This document shows, one piece after another, positions 15,866-25,478 of a stretch of DNA of 64,000 bases. The notes under the pieces are model-generated. The model saw nothing but the letters and a program-made list of their open reading frames with translations. It had not been told where the DNA came from and did not search any database. The position numbers and the translations under genes were made by a program. Source of the DNA: an uncultured Roseburia sp. (lineage in GTDB: Bacteria; Bacillota; Clostridia; Lachnospirales; Lachnospiraceae); NCBI GenBank assembly GCA_934317215.1, contig CAKREH010000014.1, forward strand, positions 1 to 64,000, read 5' to 3'. Each line of letters opens with the position of its first letter. The stretch's first letter is position 1.

Positions 15866-18307
15866 GTGTCGATGAAAGTTCTGATTGTATTACAGTTTAT
15901 CAGTATTTTTACAATTTATACGGGACTTTTTATAGCAGTTCCGGCACTGCTGTTACACCGCAGGGTAAAAGATGAAATATTTTCGGTTCGTTTTTTCTTT
16001 TATATCGTATTAGGTCATTTTTATCTGATCAATCTGGTGTTATTTCTTGAATTACTCCATATATCAGGAAGATTTACCCTGATTATAGGAACTGCACTTC
16101 CGGTTGTCATATCTTTGATTCATACGAAAAGAGTTTCGCCAAGAAAAATAGGATATATCATAGGAAACAGTACTTCCCATGTGATCCGCGAGACACTTGG
16201 GATCAAACTTCTTTTTCTGGAAATGGGACAGTGGATCTGGGGAAAGATCAGACTGTTGTTTGGCAGAATGCGCAGACAGATGATCATGCATTTTGCAGAC
16301 TGGGCACTTTTTGTGTTTTTTACGGCAGCTGTTCTGGTGATGTATGGAACCAATATGATAAACACATATGGCTATTGCGCGTCCGATATACCGGTACATA
16401 ACTACTGGATTAATGCGATGGGGGACAATGAGGTGTTTGTAAACGGAATTTATCCGTTTGGCTTCCATTGTGTGATTTATTATATTCATACGGTATCCGG
16501 CATAGAAACGTATGTGCTGCTCCGGCTTTTTTATGTGGTGCAGGTCTTATATATCTACTATGTGCTTCTGGCATTTTTAAAAGCGTGCTGTAAAACTTCA
16601 TACTGCGCATGGGGCGGTGTGTTTGTCTATGTGCTTGCCGCATTCTTTAATAATAATACGTTTATGCGTTATTACAGTTCGCTGCCGCAGGAATTCGGCA
16701 TGATATTTATCCTGCCGGGAATTTATTTTATGTTTGCTTTTTTGAAAGAGCGTAAGATGGAATCAGATCAATGCAGAAATGAAAAAAATCCTGCCGGGTT
16801 AAAAACCTGGAAGTGCAGAAGTACACGTTACCTGATGGGGTTTGCTGCGGGATTTGGACTTACACTGATCGTGCATTTTTATGACACTATGGCAGCGGGT
16901 CTGATCTGTATCGGTATTGCAGGCGGGTATCTGTTCCGTATTTTAAAAAAAGAGTATTTCTTCCGGATCCTTGCAACAGGCATTTTAAGTATTTTTCTGG
17001 CAGCACTGCCGATGGGGATTGCATTCCTGCAGGGAACACCGCTGCAGGGTTCACTTGGCTGGGGACTCAGCGTGATCGATGGAAGCAACCTGGACGAGGA
17101 GGAAGACGGAGAATCTGGTGCTGCAGTAAGTGAAAATGAGGGGGTGAATACACAGGGATTTACAGATCAGAGCGTATCAGATGGCATGGGTGCAGCCAGC
17201 GGTACAAACGGCAGTACAAATAACAGTACAAACGGCAGTACAAACAACAGTACTGCCGGGGAAATGATGTCTGGCTACAGTATTGGAGATACGGAATCAA
17301 CGGAAAGCATGGAAGTAAAAACATATGTTCCGATGACACTGGCGGAGAAGATCCGTTTCCGGCTCACGGATATTGCAAAAAACGGATTGAAATATCTCTG
17401 GACAGAAGTACATAATATCGTGCTGCTTCGGGCGAGTGTTCCGTGGCGGCTGTTTATATTCGGCTGTGAGGGATTCTGCCTGATCGGGGGACTTTTGTTT
17501 GTAATCATCGGGAAACAGGACTATGGAGCACGTCTGATGTCATCAGGATTTGGTCTGCTGTTTCTGATGGTGCTGCTCGGTGCATGGCACTTTGGTTTGC
17601 CACACATCATGGATCCAAGCCGGTGCAGTATCTATGTCGCCTATATGATCCCGGTTGCGATCGGGCTTGGAACAGATGGCATGGTAACGCTGGTCTTTAG
17701 ATTCTTAAAACGGGATTTTGGGATGCATGCGGTTTCACTGCTGATCTCGGCAGCAATGGCTGCGGTGCTTATCTATGGAAATCAGATCCGTACGCCGGCT
17801 GTGCTGACTGCGTTAGAATCGAATGCGGCTGTCACCTGTCTGGCAAATATAAAGAGAGATAATGAAAATTATAAATATACGATCTGTTCTGCAAATGATG
17901 AACTGCGTATGATGGAAGATTATGCACGTCATGAGGAGACAATCACATTTTTGCGGAGTATGGAGGGAGATGCAGTCAATGGAAACCTGACTCTGCCGAC
18001 AGAACGTGTATATTTCTTTATCGAGAAAATTCCACTTGACTATACGGTATCGTATGAGGGAAGCGGTCAGAAGATTTCAAGGGAAGGAGCAGAAAAACCA
18101 CTGCCGACAGCAGGAGATATCTCTGTGTACGAGGGGGAGAACCGATGGATCGTAATGTCCCGGATGTATTATTGGGCGCAGGCATTTATGGAACTGTATG
18201 GAAAGGAAATGCAGGTATATTACGAGACGGATGATTTCGTATGCTATGTAGTAGAGCAGAATACGTACAGTTTATACGATTTTTCAATTGATTATGGATA
18301 TAACTGA
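15866..18307 (+). CDS. Large polytopic membrane protein, GT-C-like
   Basis: About 813 residues with some 13 membrane segments. GTG 15866 is chosen because AAGGAGG lies eight bases upstream. ATG 15872 is also possible. After about four N-terminal segments there is a loop, ASDIPVHNYWIN, followed by many hydrophobic helices. This resembles the acidic first extracellular loop of GT-C glycosyltransferases and YfhO-like proteins. Near residues 415-470 lies a low-complexity linker with repeated N-G-S-T units. The C-terminal 150 residues are probably extracellular. It sits between the PelE-like and PelA-like genes, where it may polymerise, decorate or help export the polymer. I do not recognise a named family. 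Confidence 0.6.
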   Translation: MSMKVLIVLQFISIFTIYTGLFIAVPALLLHRRVKDEIFSVRFFFYIVLGHFYLINLVLFLELLHISGRFTLIIGTALPVVISLIHTKRVSPRKIGYIIGNSTSHVIRETLGIKLLFLEMGQWIWGKIRLLFGRMRRQMIMHFADWALFVFFTAAVLVMYGTNMINTYGYCASDIPVHNYWINAMGDNEVFVNGIYPFGFHCVIYYIHTVSGIETYVLLRLFYVVQVLYIYYVLLAFLKACCKTSYCAWGGVFVYVLAAFFNNNTFMRYYSSLPQEFGMIFILPGIYFMFAFLKERKMESDQCRNEKNPAGLKTWKCRSTRYLMGFAAGFGLTLIVHFYDTMAAGLICIGIAGGYLFRILKKEYFFRILATGILSIFLAALPMGIAFLQGTPLQGSLGWGLSVIDGSNLDEEEDGESGAAVSENEGVNTQGFTDQSVSDGMGAASGTNGSTNNSTNGSTNNSTAGEMMSGYSIGDTESTESMEVKTYVPMTLAEKIRFRLTDIAKNGLKYLWTEVHNIVLLRASVPWRLFIFGCEGFCLIGGLLFVIIGKQDYGARLMSSGFGLLFLMVLLGAWHFGLPHIMDPSRCSIYVAYMIPVAIGLGTDGMVTLVFRFLKRDFGMHAVSLLISAAMAAVLIYGNQIRTPAVLTALESNAAVTCLANIKRDNENYKYTICSANDELRMMEDYARHEETITFLRSMEGDAVNGNLTLPTERVYFFIEKIPLDYTVSYEGSGQKISREGAEKPLPTAGDISVYEGENRWIVMSRMYYWAQAFMELYGKEMQVYYETDDFVCYVVEQNTYSLYDFSIDYGYN

Positions 18308-18355
18308 CAGAAAGAAAAGACTGCAGAATGAAATGGATTTGGAAAGGAAAATGTG

Positions 18356-20170
18356 ATGGTATCCCGAAGAAACTTTGCTACAATCACGATCATGCTGGTT
18401 ATTTTACTTTTTATGTTTCAGTTTACAGGTGTGATGAAGGAAAAGTTAAGTAAATATGAAACCAATGAGTACGAGGAAAGTGCACAGACAGATCTGACAC
18501 AAAAGGATATGTTTTTGGCATCCGGGCAGAGCACGCAGACGGCTGACGTACTTTATATCGGAGACAGCGAAGATGTAAAGAATACTGTAAAATGGTGGTG
18601 TACATACAGCAAGCGGGAGTTTCAGACTGAAAAATCATTAACATCCATCACGTCAGAGGACGGAGCTCTGCCGGAAGTTTTAATCTTAGATGGAACCTGT
18701 ATCTGCGATGGGGAGGATGTTGAAGAGGTCAGTGATATTGCGAAAAAAGGTGTAAATATTGTGTTCTCAGGTCTGCCGGATACGGCTGAGATCGGGAAGA
18801 ATAACCATTTGCGGAAACTGCTTGGAATCCGTTATGTGGAGCAGAATAAAGTGACACTTGATGGAATACATCTGTTTGAAGGTTTTCTGCTTGGCGGAGA
18901 AGTGATCTATCAGGCAAAAGATGAGGAAGATGAAAAAAATCAGGATATGGAACTTGAAATTCCGTGGTATGTGACTGGTGAGGGAACGAAAAGTTATATG
19001 GTCGGAATACTGGAAGATGTTCCGTCAGACAGCGGAAGACAGCCTGCGATCATATGGAGAAACAGCCTGGAAAATTCCTGTGTGTTCTGCATCAATGGAG
19101 ATTATTTAAAGGAAAATTCAGGTGTTGGGATTTTAGATGCGGTGATGGCAGAGGCATCTCCGTTTGAAATTTATCCGGTGATCAATGCACAAAATCTGGT
19201 GATTGCCAATTATCCGGGGTTTGCGGCAGAAAATGAAAATGAAATGGAAAAAATATACAGCCAGCCGCAGAAAGCACTTTTCCGGGAAATTATATGGCCG
19301 TCTTTAGTTTCAATCGAACGCAGGATTGACGCAAAACTGACCTGTATGATAACGCCGCAATTTGATTATGAAGATACAAACGAACCGCGGGCGGGAGAAG
19401 CGGCATACTATCTGAAATTGTTAAAAGAAGAGTACGGGGAAGCAGGACTTTCGTCCGGCAATGTATCTGGTACCGGGGTGTCCGAAAAGATGGAGAAAGA
19501 TGATACGTTTTGGAAAGAGGAGGCACCGGAATATGATTTCAGGTCACTATATCTGGAAACGGAAGAGGAGATCAGTGATGCCTTAGAATGCGAAAAACTG
19601 AATGGAATAAGGACAATCGCATTGAAAAAAACACAGGACTTTGATGAACCGGTTGTTTCCTATGCCGGGGAAGATGTGACATTGCAGCGCGCTGCCGGAG
19701 ATGGTGTAAATCATACATTTTCGGATGATTTCAGGCAGAGATGCATCCAGACAGCCTTAGGATATTCGAACACGGTGTGGGATCTGCTTTCGGCGGCATA
19801 TCCGGAGGAAAAAACAGATTCATGGGAGATACTTTCCAAAGAGGCAGCGTCTAATATCTGCACCTATCAGAAACCGTTTATGGTGTTTGATGAGACAACA
19901 CTCTCAAAGAGCGATCAGAGAATCCGTAGATTTTTTGCACTTTCTTATTTGGCGGAATGTAAAGATAATACGATTTTCCTGCACATTGGAGGTATGGAGG
20001 AAGAAGCATGGTTTTTACTGCATACGGGATCACGTAAAGTGGAAGAAATGCAGGGTGGAAGTTTTTCTGTAGTGGAGGATGGTGTTTATCTGATCTGTGC
20101 GAAAAACGATGATGTAACGATCCGGTTGAATGAGGAAGAAGAAAAACAATTGTTTTATTACGAGGATTGA
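18356..20170 (+). CDS. PelA-like (DUF2194-type) membrane-anchored protein
   Basis: Product of 604 residues: an N-terminal anchor (TIMLVILLFMFQFTG), then an extracellular Rossmann-like domain (DVLYIGDSEDVKNTVKWW...VLILDGTCICDG). A region beginning near residue 320 (SIERRIDAKLTCMITPQFDY) resembles the polysaccharide deacetylase-like part of PelA/DUF2194 proteins. Clear NodB-type metal-binding histidines are not visible, so deacetylase activity is uncertain. In Gram-positive pel operons a membrane-bound PelA deacetylase precedes pelF, as here. GTG 18353 is an alternative start, but ATG 18356 fits the AAAGGA site better. Confidence 0.62.
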   Translation: MVSRRNFATITIMLVILLFMFQFTGVMKEKLSKYETNEYEESAQTDLTQKDMFLASGQSTQTADVLYIGDSEDVKNTVKWWCTYSKREFQTEKSLTSITSEDGALPEVLILDGTCICDGEDVEEVSDIAKKGVNIVFSGLPDTAEIGKNNHLRKLLGIRYVEQNKVTLDGIHLFEGFLLGGEVIYQAKDEEDEKNQDMELEIPWYVTGEGTKSYMVGILEDVPSDSGRQPAIIWRNSLENSCVFCINGDYLKENSGVGILDAVMAEASPFEIYPVINAQNLVIANYPGFAAENENEMEKIYSQPQKALFREIIWPSLVSIERRIDAKLTCMITPQFDYEDTNEPRAGEAAYYLKLLKEEYGEAGLSSGNVSGTGVSEKMEKDDTFWKEEAPEYDFRSLYLETEEEISDALECEKLNGIRTIALKKTQDFDEPVVSYAGEDVTLQRAAGDGVNHTFSDDFRQRCIQTALGYSNTVWDLLSAAYPEEKTDSWEILSKEAASNICTYQKPFMVFDETTLSKSDQRIRRFFALSYLAECKDNTIFLHIGGMEEEAWFLLHTGSRKVEEMQGGSFSVVEDGVYLICAKNDDVTIRLNEEEEKQLFYYED

Positions 20171-20172
20171 GA

Positions 20173-21615
20173 ATGAAAGTATGTATTGTAGCAGAGGGAT
20201 GTTATCCTTATGTGGTAGGCGGTGTTTCCAGTTGGATCAACAGTATGATAAAGGCTTTCCCGGACATAGAATTTGTGATGCTTTCAATCGTGGCAAACCG
20301 TTCGTATCGTGGAAAATTTGTCTATGAACTGCCGGAAAACGTGTCTGAGGTCTATGAACTTTATTTAGAAGATTATGACTGGATAGAGCAGAAAAAAAAT
20401 AAAAAACTGCATCTGCGCCAGACGGAATATGAGGCATTGCGGTCATTGCTTTTAAACAGGAATGTTGAGTGGGATACGTTGTTTACATTATTTGAAAAGA
20501 AAAATTTTTCGTTAAATTCGCTTTTGATGGGGGAAGACTTTTTAAATGCGGTACGGGAATGTTACCAGCTCAGATATCCGCAGGTCGTTTTTTCAGATTT
20601 CCTGTGGACGATGCGTTCCATCTATCTGCCTCTGTTTCTGACTTTAAAAATGGAACTGCCCGAGGCGGATCTTTATCACTGTGTTGCGACCGGATATGCG
20701 GGAGTGATCGGGAGCATGGCAAAAAAAAGATATGGATGCGGACTTATGGTCTCTGAGCATGGAATCTATACCAGGGAACGCGAGGAGGAACTGATCCGTG
20801 CAAAGTGGGTAAGCGGTATTTATAAAAATATCTGGATTGAACAGTTTAAAAAAATGTCACTGCTTGCATATCAGTATGCAGATCAGGTGACATGTCTTTA
20901 TAAACATGCCATGGAACTTCAGATTGAACTTGGGTGTCCGGCAGAAAAGATAAAGATCACACCGAACGGTATTGATGATAAGAGATTTATAAAATGCCTT
21001 GAGGGGCAGAGAACGGAGGATGACAAAGTCAACATTGGAGCAGTGCTTAGAATTGCGCCAATCAAGGATGTCAAAACAATGATAAGGGCGTTTGCTTATG
21101 CCAAGAAAGAGGCACCAAAGCTTGTACTGTGGATCATGGGGCCATCCGATGAGGAAAAAGAATATGCAAAAGAATGCTTTGAACTGGTGGATCTGCTTGG
21201 TGTGGAGGATGTGATCTTTACCGGAAAAGTCGATGTGACAGAGTATCTCGGGAAGATGGATATGACCATACTCACAAGCATCAGTGAAGGCCAGCCGTTA
21301 ACGATCTTAGAGAGTTTCGCGGCGAAAAAGCCGGTGATCGCAACTGACGTAGGTAACTGCAGGGGACTGATCTACGGGGAAGGGGATTCATTTGGAGAAG
21401 CCGGAATCATCACACACATCATGAATGTGGAGGAGATTGCGGCGGCGATGGTGGATCTGGCACGCCACAGAGAGAAGCGAACCGGCATGGGAGAAAATGG
21501 ATACCGGAGGTTAAAGAACAGATATCTTGTTGGAGATATGAAAGAAACATACCGGCAGATCTACCGGCAGTTTGAAGCTGCAGGAGAAACGCAGGGAAAG
21601 AAAGGGGATGTGTGA
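20173..21615 (+). CDS. pelF: Pel polysaccharide glycosyltransferase PelF
   Basis: GT4-family glycosyltransferase of 480 residues, predicted to polymerise the Pel polymer from UDP-sugar in the cytoplasm. The N-terminus KVCIVAEGCYPYVVGGVSSW is characteristic of PelF. The C-terminal Rossmann domain shows LRIAPIKDVKTMIRAF and the GT4 nucleotide-sugar region EGQPLTILESFAAKKPVIAT. The ATG at 20173 follows GAGGA, and a TTG six bases upstream is less likely. Neighbours pelA-like and pelG confirm the assignment. Confidence 0.88.
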   Translation: MKVCIVAEGCYPYVVGGVSSWINSMIKAFPDIEFVMLSIVANRSYRGKFVYELPENVSEVYELYLEDYDWIEQKKNKKLHLRQTEYEALRSLLLNRNVEWDTLFTLFEKKNFSLNSLLMGEDFLNAVRECYQLRYPQVVFSDFLWTMRSIYLPLFLTLKMELPEADLYHCVATGYAGVIGSMAKKRYGCGLMVSEHGIYTREREEELIRAKWVSGIYKNIWIEQFKKMSLLAYQYADQVTCLYKHAMELQIELGCPAEKIKITPNGIDDKRFIKCLEGQRTEDDKVNIGAVLRIAPIKDVKTMIRAFAYAKKEAPKLVLWIMGPSDEEKEYAKECFELVDLLGVEDVIFTGKVDVTEYLGKMDMTILTSISEGQPLTILESFAAKKPVIATDVGNCRGLIYGEGDSFGEAGIITHIMNVEEIAAAMVDLARHREKRTGMGENGYRRLKNRYLVGDMKETYRQIYRQFEAAGETQGKKGDV

Positions 21616-21618
21616 TCT

Positions 21619-23073
21619 ATGGCAGGAATAGGTGTAAAGCTTCAGAAAATATACGACAGACGCACGATTCTTGCAAACCTGGCAGGATTCGGGTACAGTA
21701 CCATGGTTACAATTGCACCGATGTTTGTTGTAATCGGAAATGTGCTGCTGATGAGTCATTTCCTTGGATATGAGACGGTAGGATATGCGAGAAGAGGTTT
21801 ATTTTCGGGAACGGTACTTTATATTTTTATTTTTTCCCTGTTGGTTGCTGCACCGTTTAACGCTGTACTATCGAGATATATGTCCGATATTATTTATGAG
21901 GAAAAATACGAAGATATCCTGCCATGTTATGATGTCGGACTGTTTTTGAATATTTGTTTCGGTTGTCTGTTTGCAATTCCGTTCTGTATCAGGGAGTATC
22001 TGACAGGGCAGGTGGATCTGGTAATTGTTTTTACCGGATTTTGTGGTTTTATAGCACTTCTGCTGGTGTTTTATTCCATGTTGTATCTGTCAATCTGTAA
22101 GGATTACCAGAAAATATCATTATTTTTCCTCATGGGAATGGCGGCGGCATTCGGCCTTGCATGGCTGCTTGTGAAGGTGTTTCACAGGGAGATCATATAC
22201 AGCATGCTCCTGTCACTGACGATTGGATTTTTCCTGACGGCAGCGATATCAGCGGCGACGATAAAGAGCTATTTTAAAAGAAACAGCCATCAGTACCGTA
22301 AGGTGCTTCATTATTTTAAAACTTACTGGCATCTTATCGCGACGAACCTGTTGTATACATTAGGCCTTTATATACATAATTTTGTTTTCTGGACAACGGA
22401 TTTAAAGATGACGGTAGCAGACACGTTTGTCTATGCGCCGGCGTATGATATGGCAGCCTGTCTGGCAATGTTTACGAATCTTTCGTCGACCATCATTTTT
22501 ATCAGCCGCGTGGAAATGCATTTCCATGAGAGGTATAAGGCGTATTCGGAGGCTGTTATCGGTGGAAGATGGGAAGATATCAACAACGCAAAAAACAGAA
22601 TGTTCCGTCAGCTTGCCTCCGAACTTATGAATCTTGTGAGAATCCAGTTTATTGTTTCGGTCGTGCTTTATCTGCTCTGTGTGATATTTTTACCGGGACT
22701 TGGATTTTCGGGTCTTGTGATGCAGATCTATCCGTGTCTTGCAGCCGGATACTTTATTCTTTTCCTGCTGTACGCAGAACTCATTTTTCTGTATTATTTT
22801 AATGATATGACAGGAGCACTTCTGACAGCGGTCTGCTTTTGTATGGGTACTTTCCTCGGAACACTGTTTTCAAAACAGCTTTCTGATATCTGGTATGGCG
22901 CAGGACTTGTCATGGGAAGTTTCCTTGGATTTACCGTTGGATATTTCAGACTCCGCTGGGTGGAGCGTCATATGGATGTGCATATTTTCTGCCAGGGAGA
23001 ATTGTTTAAAATAAAGAGGGGAAGAAAACCTTCCGCAAAAAGTTATGACAGAAAAGAGGGGATAAAGGCATGA
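21619..23073 (+). CDS. pelG: Exopolysaccharide Pel transporter PelG
   Basis: Polytopic protein of 484 residues with about 12 membrane segments. It starts GIGVKLQKIYDRRTILANLA and runs into a MATE/Wzx-like fold, the plan of PelG, which exports the growing polymer across the membrane with PelD and PelE. It starts three bases after pelF and its stop overlaps the next start (ATGA). Confidence 0.85.
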   Translation: MAGIGVKLQKIYDRRTILANLAGFGYSTMVTIAPMFVVIGNVLLMSHFLGYETVGYARRGLFSGTVLYIFIFSLLVAAPFNAVLSRYMSDIIYEEKYEDILPCYDVGLFLNICFGCLFAIPFCIREYLTGQVDLVIVFTGFCGFIALLLVFYSMLYLSICKDYQKISLFFLMGMAAAFGLAWLLVKVFHREIIYSMLLSLTIGFFLTAAISAATIKSYFKRNSHQYRKVLHYFKTYWHLIATNLLYTLGLYIHNFVFWTTDLKMTVADTFVYAPAYDMAACLAMFTNLSSTIIFISRVEMHFHERYKAYSEAVIGGRWEDINNAKNRMFRQLASELMNLVRIQFIVSVVLYLLCVIFLPGLGFSGLVMQIYPCLAAGYFILFLLYAELIFLYYFNDMTGALLTAVCFCMGTFLGTLFSKQLSDIWYGAGLVMGSFLGFTVGYFRLRWVERHMDVHIFCQGELFKIKRGRKPSAKSYDRKEGIKA

Positions 23074-23447
23074 TATTGAAAATATTATTGATAGGATTTG
23101 GTGTGTTTCTGCTCATTTTGGATCTTTTTATGTATGCAAGGCAGAAACTGACCGATGGGATCGGACTTGGCTGGGCAATCGTTTCTATGGCATTCATTGT
23201 GTCTGGTATCGCTTTTTCACCGGATGTTATGACGATGTTTGGCATAAAAAGCGGAATACTGCTTGCTTTTGCAGTGTTTGCTGTTATAATCCTGTTTTTA
23301 TTTAAGATCAGTATGGCAGTGTCTGTTGTGGTGGTAAAAAATCAGGAACTGGCGATGCAGGTATCGCTGCTCAATCAGGAAAATGAGAGAATATTGCAGA
23401 AACTGAAGGTGCTTGTGGATGAAAAAGAAAATATTGTTCGTGATTAA
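23070..23447 (+). CDS. DUF2304-like small membrane protein
   Basis: Product of 125 residues with three membrane segments (about 2-18, 30-50, 64-85) and a C-terminal coiled-coil tail (LAMQVSLLNQENERILQKLK). The layout matches DUF2304 proteins, which commonly accompany polyprenyl-phosphate sugar transferases. A GT2 of that kind follows two genes later. It overlaps pelG by four bases and the next glycosyltransferase by about 30 bases. Confidence 0.65.
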   Translation: MILKILLIGFGVFLLILDLFMYARQKLTDGIGLGWAIVSMAFIVSGIAFSPDVMTMFGIKSGILLAFAVFAVIILFLFKISMAVSVVVVKNQELAMQVSLLNQENERILQKLKVLVDEKENIVRD

Positions 23448-24642
23448 TACATTAGGCGGAGCAGGTGCGGAGATGGCACTCTTAGAACTGCTTGAAAAAC
23501 TGATAAAGGAAAATGAAAAGACAAAAGATGTGCAGTGTGAGATATCCCTCTATGTTCTGATGGGGCAGGGAGAATTGGTAAAAAGACTGCCGAAAGAGGT
23601 CATACTGAAAAATAAATCCTATCAGCCATTGTCTGTGCTGCAGAAAAAGGGAAGATATTTTATGTATGGGACGATCTTAAAGACCATGTTTGTCCACGGT
23701 AACATATTCCGTCTGTTTCCGTATCTTTTGTCATCGCTTGCAGGTATGATAAAGAGGGGAAAGGTTCTGCCGGATAAACTGCTCTGGCGTGTGCTTTCCG
23801 ATGGGGGAGAACGTTTTGAGGAAGAGTATGACCTTGCAGTTGCCTATTTAGAGGGCGGATCGGCGTATTACGTTGCAGATCATGTCTGTGCAAAGAAAAA
23901 GGCGGCATTCATACATATTGATTACACAAAGGCAGGATATACCAGAAAGTTAGACCGTGACTGCTATCTGAAATATGATGCCATTTTTCCAATCGGGGAG
24001 GAGGTAAAGCAGCAGTTTTTAAAAGTCTATCCGGAGTGCAGTGGACGGACGAAAGTTTTTCATAATATCATCAATACAGAAAAAATAAGAATGAAGGCAT
24101 CACTGGCGGGGGGATTTTCCGATGATTTTGAAGGTATCAGACTTCTTACGGTTGGAAGACTGACAGAACAGAAATCTTATCCGACAGCAATCAGGGCGAT
24201 GAAAAAAATCAGGGAGAAACATAAAAATGTCCGTTGGTATGTTCTTGGGGAAGGACCGGAACGAAAGAAACTCGAACATCTGATTGTCTCTTTGGGATTG
24301 CAGAAGGATTTTATCCTGTCAGGTTCTGTGGAGAATCCGTATCCGTATTATAAGAGTGCGGATATCTATGTGCATGCGACCGGATTTGAGGGAAAAAGCA
24401 TTGCGATACAGGAGGCACAGACGCTTGGACTTCCCATTATTGCATCGGAGAGTAACAGAGAGCAGATCAAGGATGGTGTGGATGGCATTTTGTGCAGATT
24501 AGAGCCGGAATCAGTCTGTGAAGCGGTCTGTGAAATGATGGAGAATGAGAAACTGAGGAATCGGTATCGGGAGGCATCCCTTCAAAAAAATGTTGTCTAT
24601 GAGAAAGATATGGAGCTGTTTACCGGATTACTGTCTGATTGA
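23419..24642 (+). CDS. GT4-family glycosyltransferase
   Basis: Product of 407 residues. The N-terminal Rossmann motif KILFVINTLGGAGAEMALLE is the GT4 glycine loop. The C-terminal half has LLTVGRLTEQKSYPTAIRA, the nucleotide-sugar site region ATGFEGKSIAIQEAQTLGLP, and IIASESNREQIKDG. Sugar specificity cannot be read. It starts inside the DUF2304 gene end. Confidence 0.85.
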   Translation: MKKKILFVINTLGGAGAEMALLELLEKLIKENEKTKDVQCEISLYVLMGQGELVKRLPKEVILKNKSYQPLSVLQKKGRYFMYGTILKTMFVHGNIFRLFPYLLSSLAGMIKRGKVLPDKLLWRVLSDGGERFEEEYDLAVAYLEGGSAYYVADHVCAKKKAAFIHIDYTKAGYTRKLDRDCYLKYDAIFPIGEEVKQQFLKVYPECSGRTKVFHNIINTEKIRMKASLAGGFSDDFEGIRLLTVGRLTEQKSYPTAIRAMKKIREKHKNVRWYVLGEGPERKKLEHLIVSLGLQKDFILSGSVENPYPYYKSADIYVHATGFEGKSIAIQEAQTLGLPIIASESNREQIKDGVDGILCRLEPESVCEAVCEMMENEKLRNRYREASLQKNVVYEKDMELFTGLLSD

Positions 24643-24686
24643 CAGAAAAAGGATATATGCAGCAAAAAAAGAGGGGTGAGATGGAA

Positions 24687-25478
24687 ATGAAGAAGCAAAA
24701 AGAGTTATTAATTATCATGCCGGCATACAATGAGGAAAAGAATATCGAGGCAGTGCTCTGTGAACTGGAGAAGCCGGAAATCTCTTCCATTGCGGATGTC
24801 CTTGTTATGAACGATGCATCTTCCGATTCCACAAACTGGGTGGTAAAGGCACATGGTCATACTTTAGTCACGCATGTGTTTAATCTCGGCTATGGCAGTG
24901 CCCTGCAGCTGGGGTATAAGTATGCGATACGGAGAAAATACAAATATGTGATACAGATGGATGCGGATGGGCAGCATGATGTCTGCAATATTCCAGAGAT
25001 CTATGAAAGACTCCGGCAGAAGGATGCAGATGGAAGATATCCTGACATTGTGCTTGGATCGAGGTTTATGGAAGGAAGTTCTGATTTCCCGGTTTCCATA
25101 ACAAAAAAACTGGCATATGAACTGTTCCGCCGGATGATCAAAATAACGACGGGACGTCATATCTGTGATCCGACGACGGGACTCCAGGGTCTTAGCCGGA
25201 AGGCATTTTTATACTATTCCAAATACAAGCATTTTGATGATAAGTATCCGGATGCAAATATGATCATTCAGATGCTGCTGCTTGGATTTAAAGTGGAAGA
25301 GATACCGGCAGTCATGCACAACAGACAGACAGGAGTCAGTATGCATTCTGGTTTAAAACCTGTAATCTATATGTTTCGCATGGCCTTTTCTATTATCGGT
25401 GTAGTATTCCGTGTAAAAGTATTAAAAATTGATGCGGGGGCAGGGAAAGAAGATGTTTTTCTGGAAGAACAGAAATAA
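24687..25478 (+). CDS. GT2 family (DPM1/GtrB-like) glycosyltransferase
   Basis: Product of 263 residues without obvious C-terminal membrane segments. It opens with LLIIMPAYNEEKNIEAVL, has VLVMNDASSDST and the DxD-type motif IQMDADGQHD, then a QxxRW-like region PTTGLQGLSRKAF. Such enzymes often load sugars onto polyprenyl phosphate for use by GT-C proteins. The DUF2304 protein upstream and the GT-C-like protein of this locus are natural partners. Start 24687 is chosen for its distance from the GGGGTGAG site. Confidence 0.82.
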   Translation: MKKQKELLIIMPAYNEEKNIEAVLCELEKPEISSIADVLVMNDASSDSTNWVVKAHGHTLVTHVFNLGYGSALQLGYKYAIRRKYKYVIQMDADGQHDVCNIPEIYERLRQKDADGRYPDIVLGSRFMEGSSDFPVSITKKLAYELFRRMIKITTGRHICDPTTGLQGLSRKAFLYYSKYKHFDDKYPDANMIIQMLLLGFKVEEIPAVMHNRQTGVSMHSGLKPVIYMFRMAFSIIGVVFRVKVLKIDAGAGKEDVFLEEQK

